A stretch of DNA of 64,000 nt. Source: Nitzschia sp. pyKryTriq1 (lineage: Eukaryota; Bacillariophyta; Bacillariophyceae; Bacillariales; Bacillariaceae). Made by a program: the position numbers and the translations under genes. Of this stretch, positions 1 to 11,289 are shown piece by piece; the stretch's first letter is position 1, and every line of letters starts with the position of its first letter. Location: NCBI GenBank assembly GCA_956465555.1, contig OY101124.1, positions 434,001-498,000 of the forward strand, in the 5' to 3' direction. The notes under the pieces were generated by a model. It saw only the letters and a program-made list of their open reading frames with translations. It did no database searches and was not told the DNA's origin.

Positions 1-969
<969 letters not shown>

Positions 970-1144
970 AGAAAGTGTTGGGTTGGAAATGAGCTATTAT
1001 TTCGGTAGTAAAAATGACTGACTGACTGACTGAATTAACGAAGATAAATTGCTATGTATGGGATGGAAGTTTACCATTTGAACTCGTTTGCAAAAATTAT
1101 TCATGATGGTCATCGTTGCTCCTCCCGGGGTTTTCTCTACGAGG

Positions 1145-2752
1145 TCAGCACGAGAGGATTTCTCCAGTTGGTGTGTGATGTTCGTCTCGGATTCCATCAT
1201 ACACCAAACTTCCCCTCACCCAGGTTCCAAGAACTCGCCCACACATGTTGGAGTTATCCGCGAAATAGGTGGTGCCCGGCCATCTATGATGTTCTCGACT
1301 GTATTCGTTGGGACTGCCGGTGTGATTCGCATCCCACCAGCATAGATCTGCTTGGTTTCCCACCGCAATTCGTCCCTTGTATTTTGACAACCCAGCAAGT
1401 CGGGCCGGTTGCTCGCTCCACCATTTCGCCATTTCGATAGGCGTATGATTTCTCTTCCTGGCATCACTCCAAGTCGCTTGTAGTTGGTATTGTAGGCCGG
1501 AGAGCCCACCCCATGCCGTTTTCATGTCTTGGGATTCCATATTTCTCATGAAGGGCTCACATGGACTATGATCTGAAGCTACCATGTTGATAAGACCCCT
1601 TTCAAGCCCATCCCAAAGTAATTCTCGATTCTCGGCATCTCGGATAGGAGGAAAACACTTGACTCGAGTGTCCCCATCTTGAACCAGAGACTCATCCAGC
1701 AGCAAGTAATGAGGACACGTTTCTACAGTCAGTAAAGACGATGACGAGTCGTCGACGGCGGATTCGTCTTCCTTACAGGCTTGGATGATTGGCAAACACC
1801 CTCTTGCATCACTTAGATGGACAACGTGCATTCGACAAGTTACAAATCCATCGCCTTGTCGCTGCCGTGTCGCTTCACATACTACTCGAACCGCATCTTG
1901 TTCCCATTTCGCAGGCCTAGATCGCAAATGAGCTTGATATGATGATTCCGCCGTCGCTGCAAAAGAGTTTTCTGAAGCTGCAATGCTTTCTTCTTCGGCC
2001 ATCAACTCTGAATGCACCAAGATTGGTTTCCCAGTCGGTCCACAAATTTTGGCCGCTTGCATCAATTGTGCAGGCGAGACAGCCTGATAGCCCGCAGCGG
2101 GAGGTAAAGGAGCCAAGAAGGCTTTCAGTCCGAATATGTACGGGGATTCCAGAAGAGCCTTGATTTGATGTAGATTGTCAGGGACGACCCCACCCCATAG
2201 CCCGACGTCAACAAACAAGGGCTCTTTAGCAGCTTGCGCTCGTTCCATATCCACCGCCTCAAGTGTCGTCGTAGGTGGAATGGAATTCAAGGGCATTCCC
2301 ATAATGGTGGTGATTCCACCCGATGCAGCGGCCTTGGTGGCTGTTTCATATCCCTCCCAGTTTCGCCCGAGCGCCGAAATGTGCGCATGGACATCTATTA
2401 ATCCCGGTGAAAGGACCGCAGTAGTGCCCGTAGTTGTAGGAGACCGCCCTGCCAGTAACAAATTGTGAGATCCATTAGGATTTCTTGCTTGCGCTTCCAA
2501 CCACTTCTCGCCTGGATGACAACCGACAATGGTGTCATTCTCGATATCGACCGAACCCATCTGCATGGTCGTTGCTTCTTTCGAAGAGGCAGTCCCGCCA
2601 AAGACCACGTTGTCACACCATAGAGTTGTCATACTCAAATAGCGAGACGATGGCGGACGAATTCTTTGCAAGACGCCTCGTCGTGGTGGCGGCGCAGCAA
2701 GGAAGAGCGGAAAACATCGGTGCATTATTTTTGTTGTTTTGAGACGATTCAT
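1145..2752 (-). CDS. allantoinase (cyclic amidohydrolase)
   Basis: Hydrolyses allantoin to allantoate in purine/ureide catabolism, releasing nitrogen from purines. One uninterrupted 535-residue frame from an ATG, near the size of plant allantoinase plus an Arg-rich leader of about 40 residues that may be a mitochondrial or other targeting peptide. The binuclear metal site of the dihydroorotase/allantoinase superfamily is visible: HxH in GLIDVHAHIS (H122, H124), candidate carboxylated Lys in FGLKAFL (K210), His in LVHSE (H247), His in VVHLSDA (H312) and catalytic Asp in VASDHSPC (D394). The stretch ITTIMGMPLNSIPPTT is characteristic of allantoinase rather than dihydropyrimidinase. The stop is TGA. 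A downstream ATG at residue 41 could be an alternative start. Confidence 0.9.
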   Translation of the reverse strand: MNRLKTTKIMHRCFPLFLAAPPPRRGVLQRIRPPSSRYLSMTTLWCDNVVFGGTASSKEATTMQMGSVDIENDTIVGCHPGEKWLEAQARNPNGSHNLLLAGRSPTTTGTTAVLSPGLIDVHAHISALGRNWEGYETATKAAASGGITTIMGMPLNSIPPTTTLEAVDMERAQAAKEPLFVDVGLWGGVVPDNLHQIKALLESPYIFGLKAFLAPLPPAAGYQAVSPAQLMQAAKICGPTGKPILVHSELMAEEESIAASENSFAATAESSYQAHLRSRPAKWEQDAVRVVCEATRQRQGDGFVTCRMHVVHLSDARGCLPIIQACKEDESAVDDSSSSLLTVETCPHYLLLDESLVQDGDTRVKCFPPIRDAENRELLWDGLERGLINMVASDHSPCEPFMRNMESQDMKTAWGGLSGLQYQLQATWSDARKRNHTPIEMAKWWSEQPARLAGLSKYKGRIAVGNQADLCWWDANHTGSPNEYSREHHRWPGTTYFADNSNMCGRVLGTWVRGSLVYDGIRDEHHTPTGEILSC

Positions 2753-3394
2753 TCTTGGAGTGAGTCAGTCAGTCCTCGTGACCACTAGTCAGCTCCAGCT
2801 ATGACTTATTGTACATACTGTAATGCTGCTCTGACGAAAAAGAAAGACGCAATGAATAAAGTCGACGGAGGGATGAGTATGATTATTCTTCTTTCAAAGC
2901 CAGCAACAGCTTGTTGACTTCTTTTGGTCTTTTGTACCTACGAATACTCCGCCGCTATCTGCTTCAAAAGAAATAAGATCTTCTTTGGTCGATGACGGGC
3001 GGCGGAGGGACTTTTGGCGCGCCAAAAAGAGAGGACACAAACTTTTTGGATCTTTGGTATTGCCTCTAGAATTCGTTGTGCTCATCAGGCGACCGACTTT
3101 TGTTCAGTCCTGATCGACCCTCTTGCTGCTTCCACACATTGCGTATAACCTACGAAATCTACAACAGTTTTAGCGTCTTTAAAAATGGTGTCTTCTAATG
3201 ACAAAAAACGTCAGGGTCGATGACACCTTTCTTCGGGCCCACCTCGGTAAGGACTCAGCATCACATCTATCACATCTACCACAGTCAACAGAACAAACTC
3301 ACGATAACGGCACTTCCAAAGTGCGATCAGCGCGCCGTGCTCCGTCTTCATTTGGGCAAGGTAATTTTCAAGCGACCCCCGGACTTTGTTTCGT
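2753..3394. other. intergenic, no gene supported
   Basis: About 640 bp between the allantoinase start and the 3' end of the charged-protein gene. Short frames exist on both strands but none has family resemblance or a convincing start. A CTTTTGGCGCGCCAAAAAG palindrome near 3009-3029 is the only notable element. Confidence 0.5.
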
Positions 3395-4608
3395 CTAATC
3401 CTTCGAGGACTTCTTGGACTTATTTTTCTTCTCTTTATCACCATCCTTGTCTTTGTATTTTTTCTTCTTCTTCTTGTCATTGCTTTTGCCTTCATCTTTC
3501 TCTTTCTTTTTCTTGCTATCTTTCTTGTCCTTCTTTTCCGACTTGTCTCTTTCCTTGTCCTTGTCCTTTGATTTCTTTTTGGACTTTTTCTCTTTCTTTT
3601 CATCGACTGGCTCATCAGTCGCACTCGACCGTTTGGATTTACTCTCCTTCTTGTCTTTCTTTTCAGTACTCTTAGATAGCTCGGCAGTCTCACTCGAACT
3701 CTTGGATTTACTCTCCCTCTTCTCTTTCTTCTCACTCGAGGATCCCTTGGAAGATTTGCTCTCTTTCTTTTCTTTCTTTTTCTCTGCGGCCTCATCGCTA
3801 CCACTGGATTCCTTTTTCTTCACTGGTGGTGGTGCCACTGGAGGAGTCGTGACCTCTGTCGGTGATCCACCGAATGTGTCTTTGTACTTTGGATTCAAAT
3901 GAAAACCTTCGTATACACCAGCGGTTACGGTCATACGAATCTTCCTATGATACCAATCTTGCAAAAGGAGCTCAATCTCACTTGTGTTGAGGGCATCCTC
4001 CTCTGCGTACTTGGGAAAGTCTAGTAAGTAACGAAACGCCGTTTGATTGGTTTTTTGTGAGTAATACTATTATACGTGCAGCAGCATCGTCGTCGGGCAA
4101 CACTTCTTTTCATTGCCGGCTGAAACTTACGCTGTCGGAACGAAATCACCACTTCTTCTTTCTTGGCATTACCATTCGGTAGTAATCGATAATTGGAAAA
4201 TAGTAAAAACTCTGATTGTAGCTGTTCCCATCGCTTGATAATTTCAGGATCATCGTCAGGGCCTGGAGGAGCAAGAGGAGCCGCTGCTTTGGGTAGATGC
4301 TTCTTCGGGGCATGCTTTTTCGGAGGATGTTTCTTGGGCGATACGGGTGGCGTAGCAGCAGCAGCAGCAGCAGTCGCAGTTGTTGTTGCTGCTGCTTTGG
4401 AAGGACGGACTACCTCCACAAATTCCTCGTCGTCAGAATCATCGTCACTCCCTTCCGAATCATCATCATCGGCGTCCGAGGATGATTCGTCGTCACTTTC
4501 TCCTTCCTCATCGTCGTCGTCGTCGTCGTCGTCATCATCTTCCTCTTCGGAACTGGTATCCAAGAGATCGTCCACGTTTCTTTCTTCCTCACTGCTACTA
4601 CTGGACAT
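3395..4608 (-). CDS. charged low-complexity protein, acidic N-terminus and Lys/Ser-rich tail
   Basis: Two exons, 4608-4131 and 4020-3395, joined by a GTAAGT...TAG intron of 110 nt, give 367 residues. Residues 1-70 are a Ser/Glu/Asp tract with a long Asp run. An Ala/Pro/Lys linker follows. The only globular-looking part is about residues 118-205 (EIIKRWEQLQSEFLLF through LLLQDWYHRKIRM and AGVYEGFHLNP), which crosses the splice site. The last 150 residues are KKKEKKESKS-type repeats. I do not recognise a family. The charge pattern would suit a nuclear or chromatin/RNA-associated protein, but that is inference. The very long frame antisense to the Lys-rich tail is a by-product of its composition. 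Confidence 0.75.
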
Positions 4609-5319
4609 ATTATTACTGTTGTTGAATTGATTATCCCTTGAATTTCTTAATACTCTTGTAGTCTCACGTGAAGTTTTGTGCCATGCCGTTGTTTGTTTGC
4701 TAAATCGTATTGTAAAAAAATAAGGGATAAAAAAAAATCAAAAATCCATACCGGTACACGTAAGTGTACTATCTGTATTTGCCGCGGTGATAATAGCAAG
4801 CGATCCAACGCACGCGCCATCGCACAGGGTGGAATGACGCGTGAATATGGCGGGGCTTGGTCTTTGGTCTTTATTGCGCGGGTCATGTGACTCTTTTTTA
4901 GGTTCGAATGGGTCGCATGCCTCGCCCGTGCGTGGGCGTGTAGCGCAGAGAACCATACCAACGGGATGGATAACGAGTGCGCTGGTAGGAATTTTCCCGT
5001 AGAAAACACGTAGCGTGCGCTCGACCGAAAATGCGGATGTTGCGATGTTGACATCGGTGCCATTAAGTAATTTGACGGTGCGACATTTTTGAAAAATTTC
5101 TGCGACATGAAAAAAATATCAAAATCGACCTCCTTGATTCAATTGATTTGTCCAAATACGACGGACAGACTACGATGTGACGTCAGGGTCTCGGCCAATC
5201 CGCAGAATGTACTCTCATTATAAGACAGTGTATCAAATCAAATCGATCACTTCTCGTTCGGATGAGGAAACTGAGGGAGAAGATACTACATCAAGTAGCA
5301 AGGAATGTATTGGGAGCCA

Positions 5320-5620
5320 CGGCCACAGTTCCGAGCGCCGAGTTCCGAGTTCCGAGGAGTTACGACTCTACTACGACTCCTGTTACTGCTGCTACTGTTA
5401 CTACTACTACTGTGACATGGTTATCGTTCTTTTTACGCACTTTCCCCAGCTTCCGTAAAATAAAACGCGTACGTAGAATTGCTCGGGTTCTTTTGTCATC
5501 CGAACGTAGGCTCCACGTACCTAATCTACACACCACCTACGCAACTCCATCTATGACCAACTTCTCAATGGAAATCAGAACTCCTCGGAACTCGGAACTC
5601 GGCGCTCGGAACTGTGGCCG
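5320..5620. repeat. 42-bp perfect inverted repeat with 217-bp spacer
   Basis: Bases 5320-5361 are the exact reverse complement of 5579-5620. The arms are built from reiterated AGTTCCGAG units. A third, slightly diverged copy in the orientation of the right arm lies at 5939-5980. The arrangement resembles a small foldback or MITE-like element, but I see no clear target-site duplication. Confidence 0.7.
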
Positions 5621-6027
5621 TTCTCGTGAAAAGTTTGATGCGATGATAATAGTAGTGCTGTCATTATGTCGACGTGTTTTAATTTTTTGTGATGTGGCGG
5701 CGAGCGAAAAAATAAGTAGAAGTGTTGTTGTCGACGTGTTTTGATTTTAGTGTTGCGGCGGTGCGAGAAAAAGCGCGTGGGCTGAAAAAGCCCACCACGT
5801 CGGCGTGAATTTTCTGTTTGAAGTTCTCCCTCGCTCCAGGAAGGCGCGACGGATACGTAAGCCCTCTAGTTGCGTTTCACGACTACGACTAAATAGCACT
5901 GACGTTTATTAAGATGAACGTGAGAACATGGAAATCGGAACTCCTCGGAACTCGGAACTGGACGCTCGGAACTATGGCCGTTCTCGTGAAAAGTTTGATG
6001 CGATGATAATAGTAGTGCTGTCATTAT
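5568..6027 (+). repeat. 100-bp direct duplication (5568-5667 and 5928-6027)
   Basis: Two 100-bp copies, about 96% identical by eye, 360 bp apart. The second ends 22 bp before the start codon of the membrane-protein gene at 6050. It may therefore supply leader or promoter sequence to that gene (inference). Confidence 0.8.
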
Positions 6028-7524
6028 ATTACAGTTTGCAAAAGAGATCATGGACTCCTCCTCCTCCTCATCAGCAGTGGAAACGACGGGAACGGAATAC
6101 TCGGAACCATCAACAAGAAGAAGCAAAGGAGGCAGATCTAAAACAATCGTATGGTTGACAGTAGCGTCCATTGTGGCGCTCTTCTCGGGTGTTCTTGTTT
6201 GTGTCTATGGCGATTCGAACTATCTTTTCGAGTACACTTTTAGCGTGCTTTTCGCTGTCTCATTGCTTCGCATTTGGATCCAGCTTCTGCTACAGTGGGC
6301 CCTTGAGCAAGATAGCCCTCGTTTCAAGCGTCTGCCAGCCCTGTTGAAAAGGCACGACGCATCCCTTCTCTGTCACTTGCCTGTTTTTGCATTTCTACTA
6401 CCAACTACCAGCTATGGATGCGTAGTTACTATTCTGAATGGACCCACCGTCAGTACGCTTGTCAAGATTGGACCCGGTTTTCGCATTGTGGCTTTGCTTG
6501 TTGCAGTCCTGTCAATCTTGGATCTCTCCCAACGTCATCGGTTTGACTGGAGACTGCATGTACACCATGGAGCCATGCTTACGGTATCTGCTATAGTGGG
6601 TGACTATCTAAGATTGCTTACACATGAAAGCGCCATTGGATTGATATTTTTTGGCTTCTTGGCGGCAATGGATGAGCCTGTGTGGGTCCTTTGGTCGTTG
6701 AACCACCTTCGCGTGGAACGTTCCAAGGAACCTCTTGACAGTCGAGTCGAAAACGACGACAAAGAGCTCTTCCCGCCCGCATGGCTGTATAACTGCCAAG
6801 TGTTTCGCAAGCTCAACCTCTTTGGTTTCCTCCACTATACTGTTCTTGCTCGTGGAGGAACTTGCATTCTCTTGGCAGCTTACCTGGGAAGATTTGCCAG
6901 TGATTTGCCTTCTGTGTGGACTATCACATTGCCAGTCGTCCTTGTGTTCTTTATTCTGATTGACTTTGATGTTGTGAAACTACTTTACAAAAAGTCGAAA
7001 CAGGATGATGTCAAAGAAGAAACGGGATGTGAGATGGAGCCCGATCGGTCTGGACCTCAAAGCACTGTTTGAATGGATGATGCACGACAGAGTTGACGCC
7101 AAGTTAGAAATACTGCAGGAAGTCCTCGAGCGGAAGCAAAGTAGTACTATATGTTGACATTCTTGTGCTAGAGTCTTCTGCTACTAGAGTAGTTGATGAT
7201 GAAGTCCCCTTCTGAAATAAACATGAACGGAAGCTCCGTCATCGGTCATCATCGTCGCCTGCTCGAAGATCTGGATACGAAATTTGAAAATCTTGACGTG
7301 GTTCTACTAAGAAATGCTTTCTACCTCTGCCCTCTACTACTTTTTCATTTGTGTGCACCATCTTAAAAAATGGTGCTCTCGCAATCCTAAAGGTAGTTTT
7401 GTAATCCTGAGAGTATAAACTAATATGATGGAAAACGCCTGTCAAGTATGAGTACTGTGGCCGTCACGCAGATCGTTGGAAGCGAGAAGTAGAAGAAGTG
7501 TTGTTGTCGACGTGTTTTGATTTT
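5719..7524 (+). repeat. 30-bp exact repeat flanking the membrane-protein gene (5719-5748 and 7495-7524)
   Basis: A 30-bp sequence centred on TTGTCGACGTGTTTTGA occurs identically upstream (5719) and downstream (7495) of the gene at 6050-7072. A related copy starts at 5668. The copies are in the same orientation. Confidence 0.75.
6050..7072 (+). CDS. multi-pass membrane protein, weakly TLC-like
   Basis: Intronless, 340 residues from an ATG. A Ser-rich polar N-terminus of about 30 residues is followed by about seven hydrophobic segments, roughly at 31-54, 58-85, 105-130, 136-158, 175-220, 258-280 and 287-308, and a short charged cytosolic tail. A paired histidine in HVHHGAML, followed by further membrane segments, recalls the TRAM-LAG1-CLN8 (TLC) layout, as does the nearby ceramide synthase. 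The match is weak and I would not assign an activity. The gene sits inside duplicated repeats (100-bp and 30-bp copies), so it may have moved or been duplicated with them. Confidence 0.75.
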   Translation: MDSSSSSSAVETTGTEYSEPSTRRSKGGRSKTIVWLTVASIVALFSGVLVCVYGDSNYLFEYTFSVLFAVSLLRIWIQLLLQWALEQDSPRFKRLPALLKRHDASLLCHLPVFAFLLPTTSYGCVVTILNGPTVSTLVKIGPGFRIVALLVAVLSILDLSQRHRFDWRLHVHHGAMLTVSAIVGDYLRLLTHESAIGLIFFGFLAAMDEPVWVLWSLNHLRVERSKEPLDSRVENDDKELFPPAWLYNCQVFRKLNLFGFLHYTVLARGGTCILLAAYLGRFASDLPSVWTITLPVVLVFFILIDFDVVKLLYKKSKQDDVKEETGCEMEPDRSGPQSTV

Positions 7525-8005
7525 TTGTGATGAGCAGCCATCGATCTCATTGATTCTATCCTCGCCTTAGCTCAGTATGCAACTCGCGCTGCCGTGCACA
7601 CCACTATGGGTGTCTCGCCCGGCGCGCTGGTCTTCCAAAGCGACATGCTACTGCCGATTCGACCATCGTGTCAACCGCATTGAACTGTTGCAAGTAATAA
7701 TGACTTTCTTTCTTCAACTGCGCGCTTTCACGCGCAGTGTCATGCAAGATCGTCAATAAATATTCTCACATCTCACATACCGGTACGTGTACGTGTACTG
7801 GGGGTCGTCCTCGCGGAAGCGCACGGACCGATATCGAGAGAGGAGAGAAAGAGACAAGGAGAAAAAGATAATAGAGAGGAGAGAGAGGAAAATCGGATCT
7901 GCGTGCTGTTATAGTGGCCGAGCGATTGGAGCTTGTGTACTGCTCTGCTGAGGGTACAAAGTACACGACGACACATACATATTTTTTTAGAGAGGGGCAG
8001 GAACA
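7073..8005. other. intergenic with a retroelement scrap
   Basis: About 930 bp. Contains the 30-bp flanking repeat (7495) and the integrase fragment (7534-7683). The rest, including a purine-rich GAGAGGAGAGA tract around 7830-7895 upstream of the ankyrin gene, shows no gene. Confidence 0.5.
7534..7683 (+). pseudogene. retrotransposon integrase fragment
   Basis: A stop-to-stop frame reads ...ALAQYATRAAVHTTMG then VSPGALVFQSDMLLPI. This is the conserved C-terminal part of retroelement (Ty3/gypsy-like) integrases, where HTT/S-x-G-x-SPG-x-LVF-x-RDM-x-LPI recurs. A frameshift or stop follows at 7681 and no reverse transcriptase or LTR is visible nearby. It is a dead scrap of about 50 codons. Its left edge coincides with the downstream 30-bp repeat at 7495-7524. 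Confidence 0.75.
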
Positions 8006-8824
8006 ATGACAAGTACTGGATTTTTCGGAGCTCTGCGGTCACAAGGAAAGTTCTCTCTGACAGAGGATCCGTTGAACCGATCTCCTGGAAAGCGCCTGGT
8101 GGATTCCATTTTAGCCAACAATGCCAAGGAGGTTGAGGCGCTCCTCCAGCATGGAGTTGACCCCAACGTAACTTTGGGTTTGGTGATGAGTCGAGGAGGA
8201 GGGGCGACTTATAATAATAGTGAAGATAGTATTACCAGCAGCGCACCCCAGGAGCAGACTCGAATCAAAACCTGGGGGGCTTTGGACGATTACAGTGCAA
8301 CTATGGATAAGATATTTCTCTGGAAGAAATGCTTTGGCGATTCCCCAACGACGCTCCATGTGGCTGTCTTGAATGTATATCATCAAAATCAGTATCGAAG
8401 GTCACTGGAACGTGCGTTGCATATTTTGGAGCTTTTATTACGATACGGAGGCAATGTCTCGCATTCCAGTCACAACGTATTTCTGCGCCCCGATCGAGTG
8501 ATCGAAACGAATCCCATCGATTTGGCGACGGGAATTCAGCGCATGGCCATGATGCTGACGCTCGAAAAGGCCGAAAGTGCGATTCTCAGAGCAGCGGATA
8601 TAATGAGAAGCTATGTTGATGAGTCCAAAGTCATCGAAGGGGAGAGGCATAAGGTTCCCTTTGAACTTGTTTCACTCGTATCGTTGGAAAAGACTTTGGA
8701 TTTTTTGTACGTCAGTGAATCGAGGAGGGCTGCCCAGTCCGAAACGATAGTAAATGTCACCACCTCGGATGCTAGCCGTGTTCTGGTCAACAAAAGTCAA
8801 GTGAATGAAAATGGAAATATTTGA
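8006..8824 (+). CDS. ankyrin-repeat-like protein
   Basis: Intronless, 272 residues. Residues about 30-52 (VDSILANNAKEVEALLQHG then VDPN) and 112-152 (TTLHVAVLNV, then LHILELLLRYGGNVS) look like ankyrin helices with the LLxxGAdvN-type turn. A NPIDLA stretch (about 172) fits a third repeat. The remainder is unassigned. No signal peptide or membrane segment. Probably a cytosolic protein-interaction scaffold; the partner is unknown. Confidence 0.7.
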   Translation: MTSTGFFGALRSQGKFSLTEDPLNRSPGKRLVDSILANNAKEVEALLQHGVDPNVTLGLVMSRGGGATYNNSEDSITSSAPQEQTRIKTWGALDDYSATMDKIFLWKKCFGDSPTTLHVAVLNVYHQNQYRRSLERALHILELLLRYGGNVSHSSHNVFLRPDRVIETNPIDLATGIQRMAMMLTLEKAESAILRAADIMRSYVDESKVIEGERHKVPFELVSLVSLEKTLDFLYVSESRRAAQSETIVNVTTSDASRVLVNKSQVNENGNI

Positions 8825-9409
8825 CGGAACTTGTGAGTCAGCGAGAAGCAAATTAGGCCTGCGATCATCGTCAGACGATGATTTTTCTGGGACCATTGAT
8901 ATTCCCGCCCGTTTGAAACTTGATTGAGTAGTCCTTCCAACGGTGCAGAAAGCTCTGCATGTTTGGATCCAATATTGCAATGTATTGCTTCGCCACTTTG
9001 AGTTATTGCCGAGGAGTCGTCGAGTCCAAAGGATGCGAGGGTACTAAACGCTCTTGACTGCACCAAGACAAGACAAGACAACGCCATTGTCACGGGTTGA
9101 CTAGTCAGTCAGTAGCATGCGCCATGCTACGAACTTAGTACAGTAGATACGCGCACTGCGCATACTAGTTTGCCAGCCGCCGATCGGAGCTTTCGATTTG
9201 AATTTCAGCCATGGCAACCACCCTACCGTTACGCGTATAAAACTGAACATAAAGAGTTTTTTGAAATCTCTAGCTTCATACATGTTGTGTAAATGCACGA
9301 AAGCACTATTACTTGGATGGATGATGGCGAGAGACACCAACCATCAGGCCCTGACAAAATAATGATGAGGCTGACATGGTATACTGACTGACTGAGCAGT
9401 TGACTTTGC
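8825..9409. other. intergenic, nothing recognised
   Basis: 585 bp between the convergent 3' ends of the ankyrin gene and the ceramide synthase gene. Only short frames without ATG-started homology and simple CTGACTGACTGA motifs. Confidence 0.5.
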
Positions 9410-10698
9410 TCATTCTTCTTTTTCTCGAACGTCCTCCACCGCTCCACCATTTTCACGTTGCCTTATCACTGCCTTGACGATCAACCAAAACCAGTACGTT
9501 TGCAAGACGATCAATGCTACCAACAAGACTTTGCAATAATAGTTCACAAAACACGGTGGCAAATCAGAGATAACACAGTACACAACGTAGTTGAAATATC
9601 CATTTCTTGTCAAAAAGAAGCAGACCGCAAAGGCTTCAAAGAGACGATTCGCCACAAATTGAAACATATCCTTTGGATCCTTGGATAAGTATTTGCATAA
9701 CTTGGCCGCCAACAGAGGAACATCGGCCCAATCAAAGAAAAACATGATCACGCCACCATAGCCAAAGTGTCCGATATGGGCCGATCCAATCACTAAACCG
9801 AGTGTGACCAAATGATGGATAAAGGCTGCCACAAAAGCGTCCTAAAATGGGTCCATACATGAATAGACCGTGGTCAAATGAGAATACATGCATATGATTG
9901 ATTGATTCATTCCGAACAAACAGACAACAAGATCGAAGAATCACCCTCGGACACAAACGTACCCGTTTACGGTCTTCAAAAAAGATGGATATCAGATCGG
10001 AAAGGAATCGGGCCATATACAGTAGATAATAGAACTTGAAATCGGCATCAATCACCTCACTGTGTGACAGGCCATCCCACCCTTGTCTCGAAAATAGCCA
10101 TTCCTTTGGGAGCAAAATACGTCCGACGAAAAACGCGGAGGTACAAAAGAAGAGAAGAGACGTCGATGTTTGACTGAACTTGCGACATTCCGAAGCATCC
10201 CAAGTCTTGAAACCGTTCATTCTCCAATTCGCCAGTGGCTCATATACAGTCCATCGGGGCAACCAAGATATCGCATGGACCATGACGACCATGATTGCGA
10301 GGACTACGAGGACATGACATGACGCAAAAAGTGTCACAGATAGAATAGATAGATGGCTGGTCAGAGTATTTCCTGTTTACTTCTTGTCTGCGCAATTCGT
10401 ACAACACGAGTACAGTACATACTCGTAGTCTACTGACTAGCTAGTCGACGAAGTGCGAGTTCAGACAGGACGAGTACCAGTACTTACCCACCAAGTCGAC
10501 ACCGGCACATTCTCCTGATGCAAAGGGGTCTAGAAAAAACCGGGTCGTCAAAACATCGCCTTCGGCTCCTGCTGGTACCCCGCAAACGACCGAGGATTGG
10601 ACTGCTCGTGTCGTGCCAAACACGGTAGCGACGAATTCTTGTCCCAGATCCCAAAAGACGCGGTTTCCCAACTCCAACAAACGAATATTTGCCGCCAT
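9410..10698 (-). CDS. ceramide synthase (LAG1/TLC domain)
   Basis: N-acylates sphingoid bases with acyl-CoA in the ER membrane. Three exons, 10698-10488, 10372-9963 and 9841-9410 (stop TGA), with introns GTAAGT...CAG (115 nt) and GTACGT...TAG (121 nt), give 350 residues, typical for the family. The second splice joins EDRKR to DAFVAAFIHHLVT and so rebuilds the Lag1 motif with its paired catalytic His (H216, H217). The DxxD site FFFDWADVP (D244, D247) follows. About six hydrophobic helices, WLPRWTVYEPLANW early in exon 2, and an acidic/Lys tail (VREKEE) complete the pattern. The N-terminal 70 residues lack the animal Hox-like domain. Acyl-chain specificity cannot be read. Confidence 0.88.
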
Positions 10699-11289
10699 TC
10701 TTATGGTATTCTATGGTATTACTAGAAGTATATTTAAAAAGGTCGACGACGACGAATGAATGAATGAATGAATGAATGATGAAGAATCAACAACCTCTAT
10801 GACGGATGATGCGATGATGATGATGATCAAAGGATTGACGAGTGAAGACTGCGTGCGCGGAAGCCCACAGTAGACATTCTACATACTCGCGCGTGCGCAC
10901 GCTGGAATGCCAAAAACGCAAAAAACAAAACAAAAAAAATGACGATGTCGAGTTCGAAGTCCAATCCCGCACGAATGGCGGACGACACTCGAGATTAATC
11001 GTTCCAGCAGTCAAACTCCTCTTATCGCTCATCATTGGCCATCATCGCTCGCCGTATCGGAATTAGGTCTCGAGAGGGAAGAATCTTCATTCGTTTTGTA
11101 CAGTAAAATAGTAAGAATACGTACAGTAGCAATAGCAATATGAATATCTATTTTACGTAGTCCTTTGGTAGCCATTCCCAGGGGAGTGGACATTCGCGGT
11201 GATCTACGGGGAGGCGTTAACAACCCGGGGGTGACAGGGACGTCACGTTTTCTGCACGGGGAGAAGTGAGGTTAGGTGTGTGATGTTGT
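10699..11289. other. intergenic with AATG microsatellite
   Basis: 590 bp. (GAAT)n runs at about 10755-10780 and GATGATGATG near 10813. The left copy of the 20-bp direct repeat (11110-11129) begins the transposable-element segment. No gene supported. Confidence 0.5.

Larger units (their letters stand above)
4609..6049. other. repeat-bearing intergenic region
   Basis: About 1.4 kb with no convincing gene. It contains a 42-bp perfect inverted repeat, a 100-bp direct duplication and two copies of a GTCGACGTGTTTT motif, listed separately. A 160-codon frame at 5262-5744 is open only because it runs through these repeats. Confidence 0.5.

Noticed and set aside
3211-3902. Long frames on both strands over the Lys/Ser-rich tail (Phe/Ser- and Arg/Lys-rich translations)
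   Set aside because: Composition artefacts of an AAG/AAA/TCN-rich coding region. Only the minus-strand frame joins to the conserved exon.
5262-5744. 160-codon plus-strand frame with an ATG
   Set aside because: It runs through the inverted repeat and the 100-bp duplication, and its translation changes character at each repeat edge. No homology.
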